Positions 18,758 through 27,598 of a stretch of DNA of 64,000 nucleotides are shown piece after piece. Location: assembly GCF_005405005.1 (NCBI RefSeq), contig NZ_BJDH01000002.1:62001-126000 (forward strand), in the 5' to 3' direction. Both the position numbers and the translations under genes were made by a program. The notes under the pieces are model-generated. The model was not told the origin of the DNA. It saw only the letters and a program-made list of their open reading frames with translations, and did not search any database. The DNA is from Lactiplantibacillus daoliensis. GTDB lineage: Bacteria; Bacillota; Bacilli; Lactobacillales; Lactobacillaceae. Numbering within the stretch: position 1 is the first letter of the stretch; each line of letters opens with the position of its first letter.

Positions 18758-20110
18758 GTGAAAGTAATTAAATTTGGTGGCAGCTCGCTTGCCAGCAGTA
18801 CCCAGCTACAAAAAGTACTGTCGATCGTCAAAGCAGACGACCAACGGAAATATGTGATTGTTTCTGCGCCAGGTAAACGGTTCGACGGCGATACCAAAGT
18901 CACCGATCTACTCATCCAGTATGCTCGCCAAACGATTCATCATCAAGACACCACGGCAGTTATGCAAACCATCATTGATCGCTACGCCGAAATTGGCCAC
19001 GGCTTCGATGTTGCCGACGCCCAATTAGCACCTATTTTTGACACAATTAAAAACTTACCTAAACAAACATACGCCGATAATACGTATTTGATGGCAACGT
19101 TTAAGGCCCACGGCGAAAGATTGAACGCGCAGTTAGTTGCCGCCGTCTTTGCAAAATCCGGCTTAAACGCGCGCTATTTGGATCCGAAAGAAGCCGGCAT
19201 GGTTGTCACCGATGTTCCGGACGACGCGCAAATCATTGACAGTAGCTACGCCAGCCTCGCTAAATGGGCAAATAGTGAACAAATCCTAGTGATCCCAGGC
19301 TTCTTTGCCTACAACCGTAACGGCCAGATCTGTACGTTTTCACGTGGTGGTTCCGATATTACCGGTGCCATCATTGCGCGTGGTGTAAACGCCGATCGCT
19401 ATGAAAACTTTACAGATGTTGACGCCATCTATGCCGTGAATCCCTCATTAGTCGCTCAACCGGCCGCCATTCAAGAAATGACCTTCCGTGAAATGCGTGA
19501 ACTTTCTTACGCTGGTTTCTCAGTTTTTCATGATGAAGCGCTGATTCCTGCCATTCAAGGTAACATTACGGTAAATGTTAAAAACACGAACCATCCAGAG
19601 GCACCTGGGACGTTGATCAAATCCACTAAGGATAATAGTACCGACTACCCGGTCACTGGGATTGCCAGCTCTTCTAGCTTCTGTTCCTTATATATCCGTA
19701 AATACTTGTTAAATAAAGAAGTTGGCTTTGGCCGCAAGATTTTAACCATTTTAGAAGATCATCATGTGAGTTATGAACACATGCCTTCTGGGATCGATGA
19801 CTTAACGATTATTTTCGATGAGCACCAATTGACACCCGAACTAGAAGCAACCCTCAAGACTGAGATTGCGGCGGCTGTTCAGCCTGACGAGATTTACTTC
19901 ACCCATGACTATTCGATTTTGATGATTGTCGGTGAAAGCATGCGTAATCGTGTCGGTATCATGTCACGAGCTTCAACCGCATTAGCTGACCATGGAATTA
20001 AATTAATTATGGTCAACCAAGGCGCCTCCGAAATTTCAATCATGTTCGGAGTCCACGACCGTGACGCCGATCAAGCTGTCATTGCGCTATATAACGAATT
20101 TTTTAAATAG
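18758..20110 (+). CDS. Aspartate kinase
   Basis: Aspartokinase phosphorylates aspartate as the first step towards lysine/diaminopimelate, threonine and methionine. The N-terminal amino-acid-kinase domain starts VKFGGSSLAS and carries FSRGGSDITGAIIARG and FTDVDAIYAVNP. The C-terminal third (about 300-450) contains two ACT-like segments, including SMRNRVGIMSRASTALADHGI and MVNQGASEISIMFGV. At 450 residues it is a stand-alone (monofunctional) enzyme. The start is GTG behind GAGGAG (9-base spacing). It stands alone on the plus strand, divergent from the M16 pair and convergent with the amino-acid ABC transporter. Confidence 0.93.
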   Translation: MKVIKFGGSSLASSTQLQKVLSIVKADDQRKYVIVSAPGKRFDGDTKVTDLLIQYARQTIHHQDTTAVMQTIIDRYAEIGHGFDVADAQLAPIFDTIKNLPKQTYADNTYLMATFKAHGERLNAQLVAAVFAKSGLNARYLDPKEAGMVVTDVPDDAQIIDSSYASLAKWANSEQILVIPGFFAYNRNGQICTFSRGGSDITGAIIARGVNADRYENFTDVDAIYAVNPSLVAQPAAIQEMTFREMRELSYAGFSVFHDEALIPAIQGNITVNVKNTNHPEAPGTLIKSTKDNSTDYPVTGIASSSSFCSLYIRKYLLNKEVGFGRKILTILEDHHVSYEHMPSGIDDLTIIFDEHQLTPELEATLKTEIAAAVQPDEIYFTHDYSILMIVGESMRNRVGIMSRASTALADHGIKLIMVNQGASEISIMFGVHDRDADQAVIALYNEFFK

Positions 20111-20119
20111 ACTTCAATC

Positions 20120-20163
20120 AAAAAAAGTGCGACTCAGGCTAATTCCTGAATCGCACTTTTTTT
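20120..20163. terminator. Bidirectional terminator between aspartokinase and ABC transporter
   Basis: A 13-bp outer stem (A-run plus GTGCGA against TCGCAC plus T-run) and a 5-bp inner stem (TCAGG/CCTGA). It serves both convergent genes. Confidence 0.92.
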
Positions 20164-20998
20164 AATTTTCAACCTGTTGATCACCGAACCATTTTTTGTT
20201 GATTTTTGCTAAGGTTCCATTGGCTTTTAACGTCTTCAACCCAGCGTTAATCTTAGCCTTCATGGTCTTATCACCCTTACGCATCCCGACGGCAAAGTCC
20301 TCAGAGTCGAATGTGCCTTGTGTTTCATGGTAATCCGCAGAGTTCGCTTCATGTTTGATGTAATAGTTTGCGTAAACACTATCGATTAATAGACCTTGAA
20401 TCCGACCAGCGTTCAAATCCAGAAAAGCATTGGTAAAAGTATCGTATTGAACAGGGGTTTTCTTGGCAATTTTATCTTTCAACAATTTAGGATTATTTTC
20501 CAACGATTCATAACCAGACGACCCGGATTGAGCCCCCAGCGTTTTACCAGTCATATCGTTGAATGAGTTAATATTATTTTTCTTTAAGGAAACGAGTACT
20601 TGCTTATTTTTCAAATAAGTATCGCTGAACGCGACAACTTTTTCACGTTGTGGATTTTTCGTGTACCCATTCCAAATCAAATCAATTGTCCCATTGCGCA
20701 ATTCAGTTGCATTCATCGACCAATCGATTGTCTGGAAACTGACTTTGATCCCATACAGTTTGAAAACTGCCCGGGCCAAGTCAATATCATAACCAACAAG
20801 CTTCCCCGACTTTTCGCGAAACCCCATTGGCACGAAACTATCATCCAAACCAACCACGACAGAGCCACGCCGTTTAATTTTGGACCAAGTATCTTGGGTG
20901 TCGGCCCGCGTCGTGACATTTTCACACCCTGACAACGTGCTAGCTAACCCGAAGAGGACCACAAAGAGTAAGCTCAATGAAATTAATCTTTTTTTCAT
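20162..20998 (-). CDS. Amino-acid ABC transporter substrate-binding lipoprotein
   Basis: A 278-residue periplasmic-binding-protein type 3 (SBP_bac_3) protein anchored as a lipoprotein: a Lys-Lys-Arg start, hydrophobic core, and lipobox LSGC with Cys at about 25. Family landmarks are VVVGLDDSFVPMGFREKSGKLVGYDIDLARAV and the typical WNGYTKNPQRE segment. It is the last gene of a permease-ATPase-binding-protein operon. The tandem T-box upstream has a specifier reading CAC, so the predicted ligand is histidine; that is inference from the leader, not from the protein. RBS is GGAGGGG. Confidence 0.9.
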   Translation of the reverse strand: MKKRLISLSLLFVVLFGLASTLSGCENVTTRADTQDTWSKIKRRGSVVVGLDDSFVPMGFREKSGKLVGYDIDLARAVFKLYGIKVSFQTIDWSMNATELRNGTIDLIWNGYTKNPQREKVVAFSDTYLKNKQVLVSLKKNNINSFNDMTGKTLGAQSGSSGYESLENNPKLLKDKIAKKTPVQYDTFTNAFLDLNAGRIQGLLIDSVYANYYIKHEANSADYHETQGTFDSEDFAVGMRKGDKTMKAKINAGLKTLKANGTLAKINKKWFGDQQVEN

Positions 20999-21009
20999 GC
21001 AATCCCCTC

Positions 21010-21651
21010 CTACTTCGATTGATTAGGTTCAACGTGTAACATCTCATCCGCAATATTTTCAGCAAAAGTTAAATCATGGCTAACGACGATTTGGGTCATC
21101 CCATCAGCTTTCAGGCTTAAAATCAACTTTTCAACTTCTTGGCGTAAATTTGGGTCCAACGCAGACGTTGGTTCATCATAGCACAGCACGTTCGGTTTCA
21201 TTGCTAAGGCTCGCGCAATCGCAACCCGTTGTTGTTGGCCACCTGAGAGTTGATAGGGATACTGATCACCGTGGTCACCCAGGTTTAAGCGAGCCAATAA
21301 TTTGTTGGCTTCAGCTTTTGCAGCCGCTTCACTTTGTTTGAGGACCATCGTTGGCGCTAACGTGATATTTTGCAACACTGTTAAATGTGGAAAGAGCTCG
21401 AAGTTTTGGAAAACAACGCCAATCACACTGTCATTTGACCGGTTAGTATAAGGATCAAACGGCTGACCGTCCACTAAGAAATCGCCGCTATCAACTTGTT
21501 CCAAGCCTGTAATACAGCGTAGTAATGTGGTCTTACCAGCACCAGAGGGACCAACAATACTCAAGATTTCACCATCTTTAACCGTTAAACTTAACTTGTT
21601 AATGATGGTGCGATCGCCGAAACTCTTCGTAATATTTTTAATTTCTAACAT
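21010..21651 (-). CDS. Amino-acid ABC transporter ATP-binding protein
   Basis: A 213-residue ABC ATPase of the polar amino-acid uptake family. It has Walker A GPSGAGKTT, the Q-loop around FQNFELFPHLTV, signature LSGGQQQRVAIARAL, Walker B VLCYDEPTSALDP and the switch His in VVSHDL. It lacks any extra regulatory domain. It sits 12 bases after the permease gene and 11 before the binding-protein gene, in one operon read from the tandem T-box leader. Confidence 0.95.
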   Translation of the reverse strand: MLEIKNITKSFGDRTIINKLSLTVKDGEILSIVGPSGAGKTTLLRCITGLEQVDSGDFLVDGQPFDPYTNRSNDSVIGVVFQNFELFPHLTVLQNITLAPTMVLKQSEAAAKAEANKLLARLNLGDHGDQYPYQLSGGQQQRVAIARALAMKPNVLCYDEPTSALDPNLRQEVEKLILSLKADGMTQIVVSHDLTFAENIADEMLHVEPNQSK

Positions 21652-21663
21652 ATTGACCCCTCC

Positions 21664-22305
21664 TTATTTCCAATAACTGTAACGTTTTTCGATTCGTCGT
21701 AAGACAAAGGTCGTTACCGCGGTGAGCAATAAGTAGAGCACGGCGACTAAGACCAATGGTACCAGCGTGACATCACGAGCGGTCGCAACGTTCCCAGCCC
21801 GCAGGAGATCACCAATCCCGATAACGTAGACTAATGAGGAATCCTTGATCAAGTTGATGACTTCATTCCCAACTGAAGGAATAACAATTTTGACCACTTG
21901 TGGGATCACAATCTTACGAATGGTTTGACCATAACTTAACCGTAGGACCCGCGCGCTTTCATACTGACCGTTATCAATCGATTGTAACCCGCCCCGAAAG
22001 ATTTCTGCGAAGTAAGCCGCATAGTTTAAAATAAACGCGAATAACGCCGCTTCATACCGTGGAAAGACGATTCCAATCAGAGGTAAGCCATAGAAAACGA
22101 AGATCAATTGCAACAACAACGGTGTCCCACGCATGAGCCAAACATAAAAGTTGATAAGCCATTGTAACGGTTTAATTTTTGAAATTAAGCCTAGACTTAA
22201 AATCAGTCCTAATGGTAATGATCCAATCAACGTCCAAAGAAAAATTTGTAGCGTCATGCCGGCGCCGGATAATAATGATGGCAAGATTTCTGAAATATAA
22301 TGCAT
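21664..22305 (-). CDS. Amino-acid ABC transporter permease
   Basis: A 213-residue HisM/GlnP-type permease with about five membrane spans. The conserved EAA loop is visible near residues 130-150 (YESARVLRLSYGQTIRKIVIPQ). A single permease gene implies a homodimeric channel. It is the first gene behind the tandem T-box and has a GGAGGG ribosome site. Predicted, from the leader specifier, to take up histidine. Confidence 0.93.
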   Translation of the reverse strand: MHYISEILPSLLSGAGMTLQIFLWTLIGSLPLGLILSLGLISKIKPLQWLINFYVWLMRGTPLLLQLIFVFYGLPLIGIVFPRYEAALFAFILNYAAYFAEIFRGGLQSIDNGQYESARVLRLSYGQTIRKIVIPQVVKIVIPSVGNEVINLIKDSSLVYVIGIGDLLRAGNVATARDVTLVPLVLVAVLYLLLTAVTTFVLRRIEKRYSYWK

Positions 22306-22337
22306 AAGCTTTCCCTCCTAATTTTTATCACAGTAAC

Positions 22338-22712
22338 AAAAAAGTCCTCTCGAGAAAAATTCTCAAGAGGACGTCTATGCGCGGTGCCACCTCACTTCGC
22401 AGCAACTTCACAGTTACTGTCTCAGGGAGTTTAGTGATAAAAATACAAAAAAATCGTCCTTAGGTCTGAAACCTAAGAGGACGATTTTATCGCGGTGCCA
22501 CCTCATCTTTTTCAATTGCTCACACAACTGAACTCAGCGAGTTTATCACTAAACTCCGCCGCTAACGAGGCCAACCGAAACAGCTTACTTAATTCAGCCA
22601 TTCAACTCACAGATGTGGTTCGTCCACCAACTATGATCGACTTTCCAGCCCCGCCGATTCTCTGCTCAATAGTTGAAGTACTACTCTTCTGTTCTCTGTT
22701 TTTTAATGTTGT
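22338..22712 (-). promoter_or_regulatory. Tandem T-box leader, predicted histidine-specific
   Basis: On the minus strand a full Stem I (AGTA loop-E segment, specifier loop, AACTAT/ATAGTT helix) is followed by two T-box/antiterminator modules. T-box motifs (GAGGTGGCACCGCG) lie at 22491-22504 and 22380-22393; terminators at 22451-22487 and 22344-22372, each ending in Ts. The specifier loop reads GAA-C-CAC-A (CAC at 22615-22617), in the same register as the valS (GUA) and metN (AUG) leaders in this window. Hence tRNA-His. Only one Stem I serves both modules. Confidence 0.85.
22426..22557. repeat. 16-nt perfect inverted repeat linking the two T-box modules
   Basis: The 16 bases at 22426-22441 are the exact reverse complement of 22542-22557. 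In the RNA the first arm is part of the Stem III hairpin of module 1; the second lies just upstream of module 2. Pairing them would enclose the first T-box and its terminator. Confidence 0.85.
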
Positions 22713-22716
22713 TCTC

Positions 22717-22745
22717 ATAATAACCAAAAGCTGGTCACACGTCAA
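22717..22745 (-). promoter_or_regulatory. Promoter of the tandem T-box operon
   Basis: On the minus strand TTGACG (22740-22745), 17 bases, TATTAT (22717-22722). It starts 9 bases after the minD coding region ends, so the transporter is uncoupled from minD. Confidence 0.85.
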
Positions 22746-22753
22746 GCCCTATT

Positions 22754-23560
22754 TTACTTATTTCGATGAAAAATACTGGTAAACCGCGACCAAACGCCTG
22801 GTTTTTGTTGCTCAATATTCATCAGTGGCACGGTTTCACCTTCAATTCGACGGGCAATATTTCGATAGCCTTGTGCCGCCGCATTTTTCGGATCGAGTAC
22901 GATGGGTTCCCCATTATTAGACGTCCGAATAACCGCATCATCATCAAAAACGATTCCTAATAGATCAATCGACAAGTGATGGGTAATTTCATCAATATCC
23001 ATCGTTTCCCCATCTTGCATCATCCGGCGACGAATCCGATTAATGACTAGTTTAGGCGCTTCAGCTAATGGGTATTGTTCCAATAAACCAACGACCCGAT
23101 CAGCATCCCGAATTGCCGAAATTTCTGGCGTCGAGACAATAATAGCAGCGTCAGCACCGGCAATCGCGTTCATGAATCCCCGTTCAATCCCGGCTGGACA
23201 ATCCAACAGGATATAGTCAAAATCAGGTTTTAATTCATCCACGACTGCCTTAACTTGGTCTGGATTCAAGGAATCCTTATCCGCGTTTTGAGCCGCAGGA
23301 AGTAGGAATAAGAGATCATCAAACCGCTTATCCTTCACTAAGGCTTGACGAATTTGGGCCCGGTTTTCGACAACATCCACGATGTCATACAAAATCCGGT
23401 TATCCAAACCGAGGATCACATCTAAATTCCGTAATCCAATATCCAAATCAACCAGGCAAACTTTCTTGCCCATCAAAGCTAAAGCCGTACCAAGATTGGC
23501 AGTCGTCGTTGTTTTACCAACGCCGCCTTTACCAGAAGTGACCACAATTGCTTTTCCCAT
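22754..23560 (-). CDS. minD: Septum-site-determining ATPase MinD
   Basis: MinD is the membrane-cycling ATPase that recruits MinC to block polar division. The deviant Walker A KGGVGKTTTT (about 11-20), VDLDIGLRNLD and LDCPAGIERG are intact. The C-terminus (GVWSRFTSIFHRN) looks like the amphipathic membrane-targeting helix. The ATG overlaps the minC stop (TAATG), with a GGAGG inside the end of minC, so the two are translationally coupled. It is the last gene of mreB-mreC-mreD-minC-minD. Confidence 0.97.
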   Translation of the reverse strand: MGKAIVVTSGKGGVGKTTTTANLGTALALMGKKVCLVDLDIGLRNLDVILGLDNRILYDIVDVVENRAQIRQALVKDKRFDDLLFLLPAAQNADKDSLNPDQVKAVVDELKPDFDYILLDCPAGIERGFMNAIAGADAAIIVSTPEISAIRDADRVVGLLEQYPLAEAPKLVINRIRRRMMQDGETMDIDEITHHLSIDLLGIVFDDDAVIRTSNNGEPIVLDPKNAAAQGYRNIARRIEGETVPLMNIEQQKPGVWSRFTSIFHRNK

Positions 23561-24228
23561 TAAAGACGTCCTCCATTCCGCGTAAATAATTTTGGCCGGA
23601 CCCGTTTCAATTGGTTCAGCGGGACATAGTCGAGGGCTTGAATATCATTAATGTAAACGACATTCGTCCCGGCCACGATTTTTTCTTTATCAACTAATTC
23701 GATTAATTCACCGACTCGTACACGGGGTACGGTCGCTAGATCACAAACGATTGCAGCATCATTATGATCAGGATAACCGGCCTCTAACACACCAGCAATG
23801 TCTCCCATCACAAAAATACTACCGGTCGCTCGTAACACACCGCCTTCATGGATTTTTCCAAAAAACAACACATCACCAGTGACTTCTAACACCTGACCAT
23901 TACGTACAATTTGATTCACCAAATGAACAGTATTGCGTTCAACCATTGCTAACGCATCTGAAGCCATGATCACATCAGCAGTTAATTTATGAATACTGAA
24001 TAATGAATAGCGATTGACTAACTGCGTGACTTTTTGGGTCTGTTCAGCGGTCAATAAACGGCCCTCGGTACTCATATCAAAAGAGATTTGTTTATCAGTC
24101 GTGTTGTCGACTTGTAGCCGGTCTAACAAAGCTTTCAAATCGACCATAATGGCATCAAAACTGGCGGCTTGTCGAAAAATCAAGTCATAACCATCATTAC
24201 TGGCTTTTAAAATCACACTCTGTTGCAT
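23560..24228 (-). CDS. minC: Septum-site-determining protein MinC
   Basis: MinC inhibits FtsZ ring assembly away from mid-cell. The 222-residue protein has a variable N-terminal domain (about 1-105) and the conserved C-terminal beta-helix domain: GQVLEVTGDVLFFGKIHEGG, GSIFVMGDIAGVLEAGYP and NVVYINDIQAL. No MinE or DivIVA gene is seen here. RBS AAAGG; it lies 21 bases after mreD. Confidence 0.93.
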   Translation of the reverse strand: MQQSVILKASNDGYDLIFRQAASFDAIMVDLKALLDRLQVDNTTDKQISFDMSTEGRLLTAEQTQKVTQLVNRYSLFSIHKLTADVIMASDALAMVERNTVHLVNQIVRNGQVLEVTGDVLFFGKIHEGGVLRATGSIFVMGDIAGVLEAGYPDHNDAAIVCDLATVPRVRVGELIELVDKEKIVAGTNVVYINDIQALDYVPLNQLKRVRPKLFTRNGGRL

Positions 24229-24249
24229 GCTCGAATTCCTTTCTACCGA

Positions 24250-24765
24250 CTAATCAACTCTTAGATATAACTGCCGTACCGGATAATACAAAATCACGAA
24301 AATAGCCAGATTTACGGCAATCGTCGGTCCTAATGTATAAACCGCAAAATCGGCCAAGTTACTCGTCACAATCTTGCTGATCATATACCAAATGTACACA
24401 AACGCTTCAACGATCGTTAAGTTAATAATGTAGACCATTAGTAACGTCAAAAAGTTCAAATCTAACCAAGGTTTGATTTGACGACACAAATAGACCACGA
24501 GTGGTAGTGCAATCAAGTAAACACCAAAAACCCCAGTGTAAAACCAATCGAAAACCAGCCCAGCAAACGCTGACCAAGCCACGACTGGCAAGTCATCACG
24601 TTCATCTAAAAAGACTGCAAAGATAAGCCATAGCAGAACTAGATGTAAGACACTTGAGTAGGGATATTTGAACAAACTCCCTGCAAACACATTCGACAAG
24701 GACCCATCCAAAAACAGGGCTAAAAACAAACCAATTGGGAAGATAATTCTTAATCGTGATTTCAA
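24250..24765 (-). CDS. mreD: Rod-shape-determining protein MreD
   Basis: A 171-residue protein with about five membrane spans and little else, fitting MreD, a membrane partner of MreC and RodA in side-wall synthesis. The start is TTG at 24763-24765, fixed by AGGGGAGG 7 bases upstream; the longer frame to 24792 would include the ribosome site and overlap mreC. Identification rests on size, topology and position between mreC and minC. Confidence 0.9.
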   Translation of the reverse strand: MKSRLRIIFPIGLFLALFLDGSLSNVFAGSLFKYPYSSVLHLVLLWLIFAVFLDERDDLPVVAWSAFAGLVFDWFYTGVFGVYLIALPLVVYLCRQIKPWLDLNFLTLLMVYIINLTIVEAFVYIWYMISKIVTSNLADFAVYTLGPTIAVNLAIFVILYYPVRQLYLRVD

Positions 24766-24778
24766 AGTTGCACCTCCC

Positions 24779-25624
24779 CTATTGTTCAGCAACCGTAACG
24801 ACTGTTAAGTCAGTCAGGTCGGCAGCAGGTTTGATTTCAACTTCTGAAGCCAGCCCGTAATCGTCTTGTTTGACTTTGGCGACGGTCCCGACATAGAGTC
24901 CCTTAGGTGTTAAGCCACCTAAACCACTCGTGATAACCTTATCACCCTTTTTAATTTTAACGGATGAGGTCACGGAACCCATTTCAATGAGATTATCACT
25001 CTTATCAAAACCTGTGACAATCCCATTAACGGTCTTACCAGCAGAATTGGTAATCTGAATGGCAAATTTATCCGCAGATGAACTGGTATTTGAAATCAGT
25101 TCAACCTTTGAATTGGTCTGATTGACTTCGACGACCCGACCGATTAGCCCGGATTGTGACATAACTGGCATATTCTTCTTAACACCGGCCGTTGCACCTT
25201 TAGAAATAACCAATTGGTTCATCCATGAAGATGGTGTCCGAGTCAAAACATTCGCGGTCACGGCCGTATAATCAGTCAGGGCCTTATTAAGCTTTAATTC
25301 CTTCCGCAATTGCTTATTTTCCGCAGTCGCAGTCTGTGCATTGACCTTAGCTTGTGCTAATTGGTCAACTTGTTTCTTTAATTTTTGATTTTCTTGATAA
25401 GTGTTCAATAAGTCTGAGACGGAATTCGTAGCACCTTGCAACCCATTGACCGGTAAAGCAACCACGCGATCAACTGCGCCCGCCACATCATTGCCAAACT
25501 GCTGGACTAATGGTGGCGTCGATTTACGATCCCGAATCGCGACAGAAACGCTCATCAAGCCGAAACTGATAATTAAGATAATAATCGCAATGACCAATTT
25601 ACGGTTTGAGAAAAACTTTTGCAT
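24779..25624 (-). CDS. mreC: Rod-shape-determining protein MreC
   Basis: A 281-residue bitopic protein: an N-terminal span (about 10-27), a coiled coil (about 65-105, QENQKLKKQVDQLAQAKVNAQ), then the extracytoplasmic beta-barrel domain with VITSGLGGLTPKGLYVGTV. MreC scaffolds the elongation machinery outside the membrane. It is separated from mreB by a 70-base gap that holds a hairpin, and is followed by mreD after 13 bases. Confidence 0.95.
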   Translation of the reverse strand: MQKFFSNRKLVIAIIILIISFGLMSVSVAIRDRKSTPPLVQQFGNDVAGAVDRVVALPVNGLQGATNSVSDLLNTYQENQKLKKQVDQLAQAKVNAQTATAENKQLRKELKLNKALTDYTAVTANVLTRTPSSWMNQLVISKGATAGVKKNMPVMSQSGLIGRVVEVNQTNSKVELISNTSSSADKFAIQITNSAGKTVNGIVTGFDKSDNLIEMGSVTSSVKIKKGDKVITSGLGGLTPKGLYVGTVAKVKQDDYGLASEVEIKPAADLTDLTVVTVAEQ

Positions 25625-25666
25625 AATGAACCCCCGGTCGAAAATTCAAAGATTTAACAATAAATA

Positions 25667-25688
25667 AGCGGGAAGTCATCTTCCCGCT
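25667..25688 (-). terminator. Hairpin between mreB and mreC
   Basis: A perfect 9-bp stem (AGCGGGAAG / CTTCCCGCT) with a 4-nt loop, followed on the minus strand by ATTTATTG. The tail is only moderately T-rich, so partial termination or an RNA-processing or stability function is more likely than a full stop. Confidence 0.6.
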
Positions 25689-25694
25689 CACCTG

Positions 25695-26699
25695 TTATCG
25701 CTTTTTCATAACATCAATGCTCTTAAGTGATTCACCGGTCCCGACCGCTACACAATCGAGCGGTTCGTTCGCAATGAATACTGGCACTTTGGTTTCGTCG
25801 GCAATCACTTCGGAAAGATTCTTCAATAAGGCGCCACCACCCGTCAAAACGATCCCGTGGTCAATGACGTCAGAAGCAATTTCTGGTGAAGTTTCTTCAA
25901 GCGTTTCCTTGATTGCGGAAATAATTTCAGAAACGATTTCCTGAATAGCTTCGGAAACATCAACCGCTGTAATTTCGACCGTCTTTGGTAAACCAGTTAA
26001 GAGATCCCGACCGCGAATCGTGGTACTTTCAATGTCTTCAGCAGCTTCTAATGAAGCTGAACCGACAGCGATCTTAAGTTGTTCTGCGGTACGTTCACCA
26101 ATTAATAAGTTAAACTTTTGACGGACATGATAGATGATTGAATCATCGATTTTGTCGCCAGCCATCCGAATCGAACGGCTTGAGACGATCCCTCCTAAGG
26201 AAATCGTTGCCACATCGGTAGTCCCACCACCAATATCAACAACCATGCTACCGGTTGGATCCATGACTGGCAAGCCAGCCCCAATCGCAGCGGCAAATGG
26301 TTCTTCAATCACATAAGCGTCACGCGCACCGGCAACCCGAGTGGCATCAATCACAGCACGCTTTTCAACTTCCGTGACACCAGATGGTACACAAACCATG
26401 ACATAAGGTTTCCCGTTTGAACGGCCTAAAGTCTTTTGAATAAAATACTTCATCATCGCAACGGTGGTATCGTAATCCGCAATGACCCCGTCTTTCATTG
26501 GTCGAATCGCTACAATACTTGCAGGAGTCCGTCCAATCATTTCACGAGCGTCTGAGCCAACAGACACGATTTCACCAGTCTTCGTGTTCTTCGCAACTAC
26601 GGATGGTTCCCGCAGTACGATGCCCTTGCCGTCAACGTACACAATCGTATTGGCAGTACCGAGATCGATCCCGATATTTTTAGTCCCAAATCCGAACAC
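25695..26699 (-). CDS. mreB: Rod-shape-determining protein MreB
   Basis: MreB is the actin homologue that guides side-wall synthesis. Actin-fold motifs include [10 protein letters not shown] (phosphate 1), [12 protein letters not shown] (phosphate 2) and [11 protein letters not shown] (adenosine). The start was moved to GTG 26699, which gives [10 protein letters not shown] and 334 residues, the family norm; the AAGGG site is 9 bases from it but abuts the upstream ATG at 26708. It heads mreBCD-minCD. A second, diverged paralogue (mbl-type) lies at the window end. Confidence 0.97.
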   Translation of the reverse strand: MFGFGTKNIGIDLGTANTIVYVDGKGIVLREPSVVAKNTKTGEIVSVGSDAREMIGRTPASIVAIRPMKDGVIADYDTTVAMMKYFIQKTLGRSNGKPYVMVCVPSGVTEVEKRAVIDATRVAGARDAYVIEEPFAAAIGAGLPVMDPTGSMVVDIGGGTTDVATISLGGIVSSRSIRMAGDKIDDSIIYHVRQKFNLLIGERTAEQLKIAVGSASLEAAEDIESTTIRGRDLLTGLPKTVEITAVDVSEAIQEIVSEIISAIKETLEETSPEIASDVIDHGIVLTGGGALLKNLSEVIADETKVPVFIANEPLDCVAVGTGESLKSIDVMKKR

Positions 26700-26754
26700 T
26701 ACATTCATCCCTTCATCAATTACATTTTAATTTTTATAAGTCACAATAGTAAGT

Positions 26755-26763
26755 ATTATAGCA
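26755..26763 (-). promoter_or_regulatory. mreB operon promoter (extended -10)
   Basis: On the minus strand TGC-TATAAT at 26755-26763, about 56 bases before the GTG start. The -35 region is AT-rich without a clear box. A 7-bp inverted repeat (CAGTATT/AATACTG) lies just upstream at about 26773-26789. Confidence 0.6.
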
Positions 26764-26916
26764 TAATAGCCCAGTATTAAAAATACTGCCTAAATCCTAG
26801 CATACCGTAAACACTCAAAAAATACAGTGTCACGATTGAACTTAGATAAAATTTAACAAAAAAGCGAGATTAAAGCGAGCAAAACACTCACCCTAACCCC
26901 GTTATTTTAACATATT

Positions 26917-27558
26917 TTATTTAGAATCCGTATTACAGTTTAACAATCCCTGCTCAGCGAAACTAAAGTAGTCTGACTCACCGATGACAAAGCTATCCAA
27001 GAGTGGCAACCCAAGTAAAGTGCCACCAGCGACTAGTCGTTCTGTAAATTCAATATCTTTGCGAGACGGCTCACAGTCACCACTCGGATGATTGTGGGCA
27101 ATCACCACTCTCGCAGTGTTGGTCAGCAGCGCTGCCTGAAAAATCTCACGCGGATGAACCGGACAAGCATTCAACGTGCCTTGAAACACCACTTGCCGTT
27201 TCAAGATCTGATTCTTAGTATCTAAACAAAGTAGCAGCAATTGCTCTTGCGGTAACCCAGCAAAGTCATGGCACAACTCCTCACCGATTTGTTGACTGCC
27301 ATAAACTTGGCCTAAAACCACTCGCGGTTGTTGCTGTAACAGTCGCCCACACCGCAAGGCCGTTAACAAACTGTTCCAAAGTGGATTAGCATCAGGCTGT
27401 TGTGACCACGCCATCACTTGCGTTGCTGGATAACTGTCCTCAAAAGCTAGGGTCGCGGCGTTGGCCGCCGTTGGATCTAAGAACCCACCAAAATACGTCT
27501 GAATTAACTCGTGAATCTGTGTCCCATGGTCATCGGTACGACCAGTCAATAAACTCAT
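26917..27558 (-). CDS. radC: RadC-family JAMM protein
   Basis: A 213-residue protein with the RadC JAB/MPN metal motif: E in the upstream strand, then AHNHPSGDCEPS (His-x-His-Pro-Ser-Gly) and a downstream Asp. The function of RadC is unsettled despite the name; it is not a proven repair enzyme. The start at ATG 27558 is fixed by AGGAGG 7 bases upstream; the frame continuing to 27630 would run into folC. It follows folC on the same strand with a 40-base gap. Confidence 0.9.
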   Translation of the reverse strand: MSLLTGRTDDHGTQIHELIQTYFGGFLDPTAANAATLAFEDSYPATQVMAWSQQPDANPLWNSLLTALRCGRLLQQQPRVVLGQVYGSQQIGEELCHDFAGLPQEQLLLLCLDTKNQILKRQVVFQGTLNACPVHPREIFQAALLTNTARVVIAHNHPSGDCEPSRKDIEFTERLVAGGTLLGLPLLDSFVIGESDYFSFAEQGLLNCNTDSK

Positions 27559-27598
27559 ACGAAAGCCTCCTATTCTACTAGGCAGTTCCGTAATTTGA

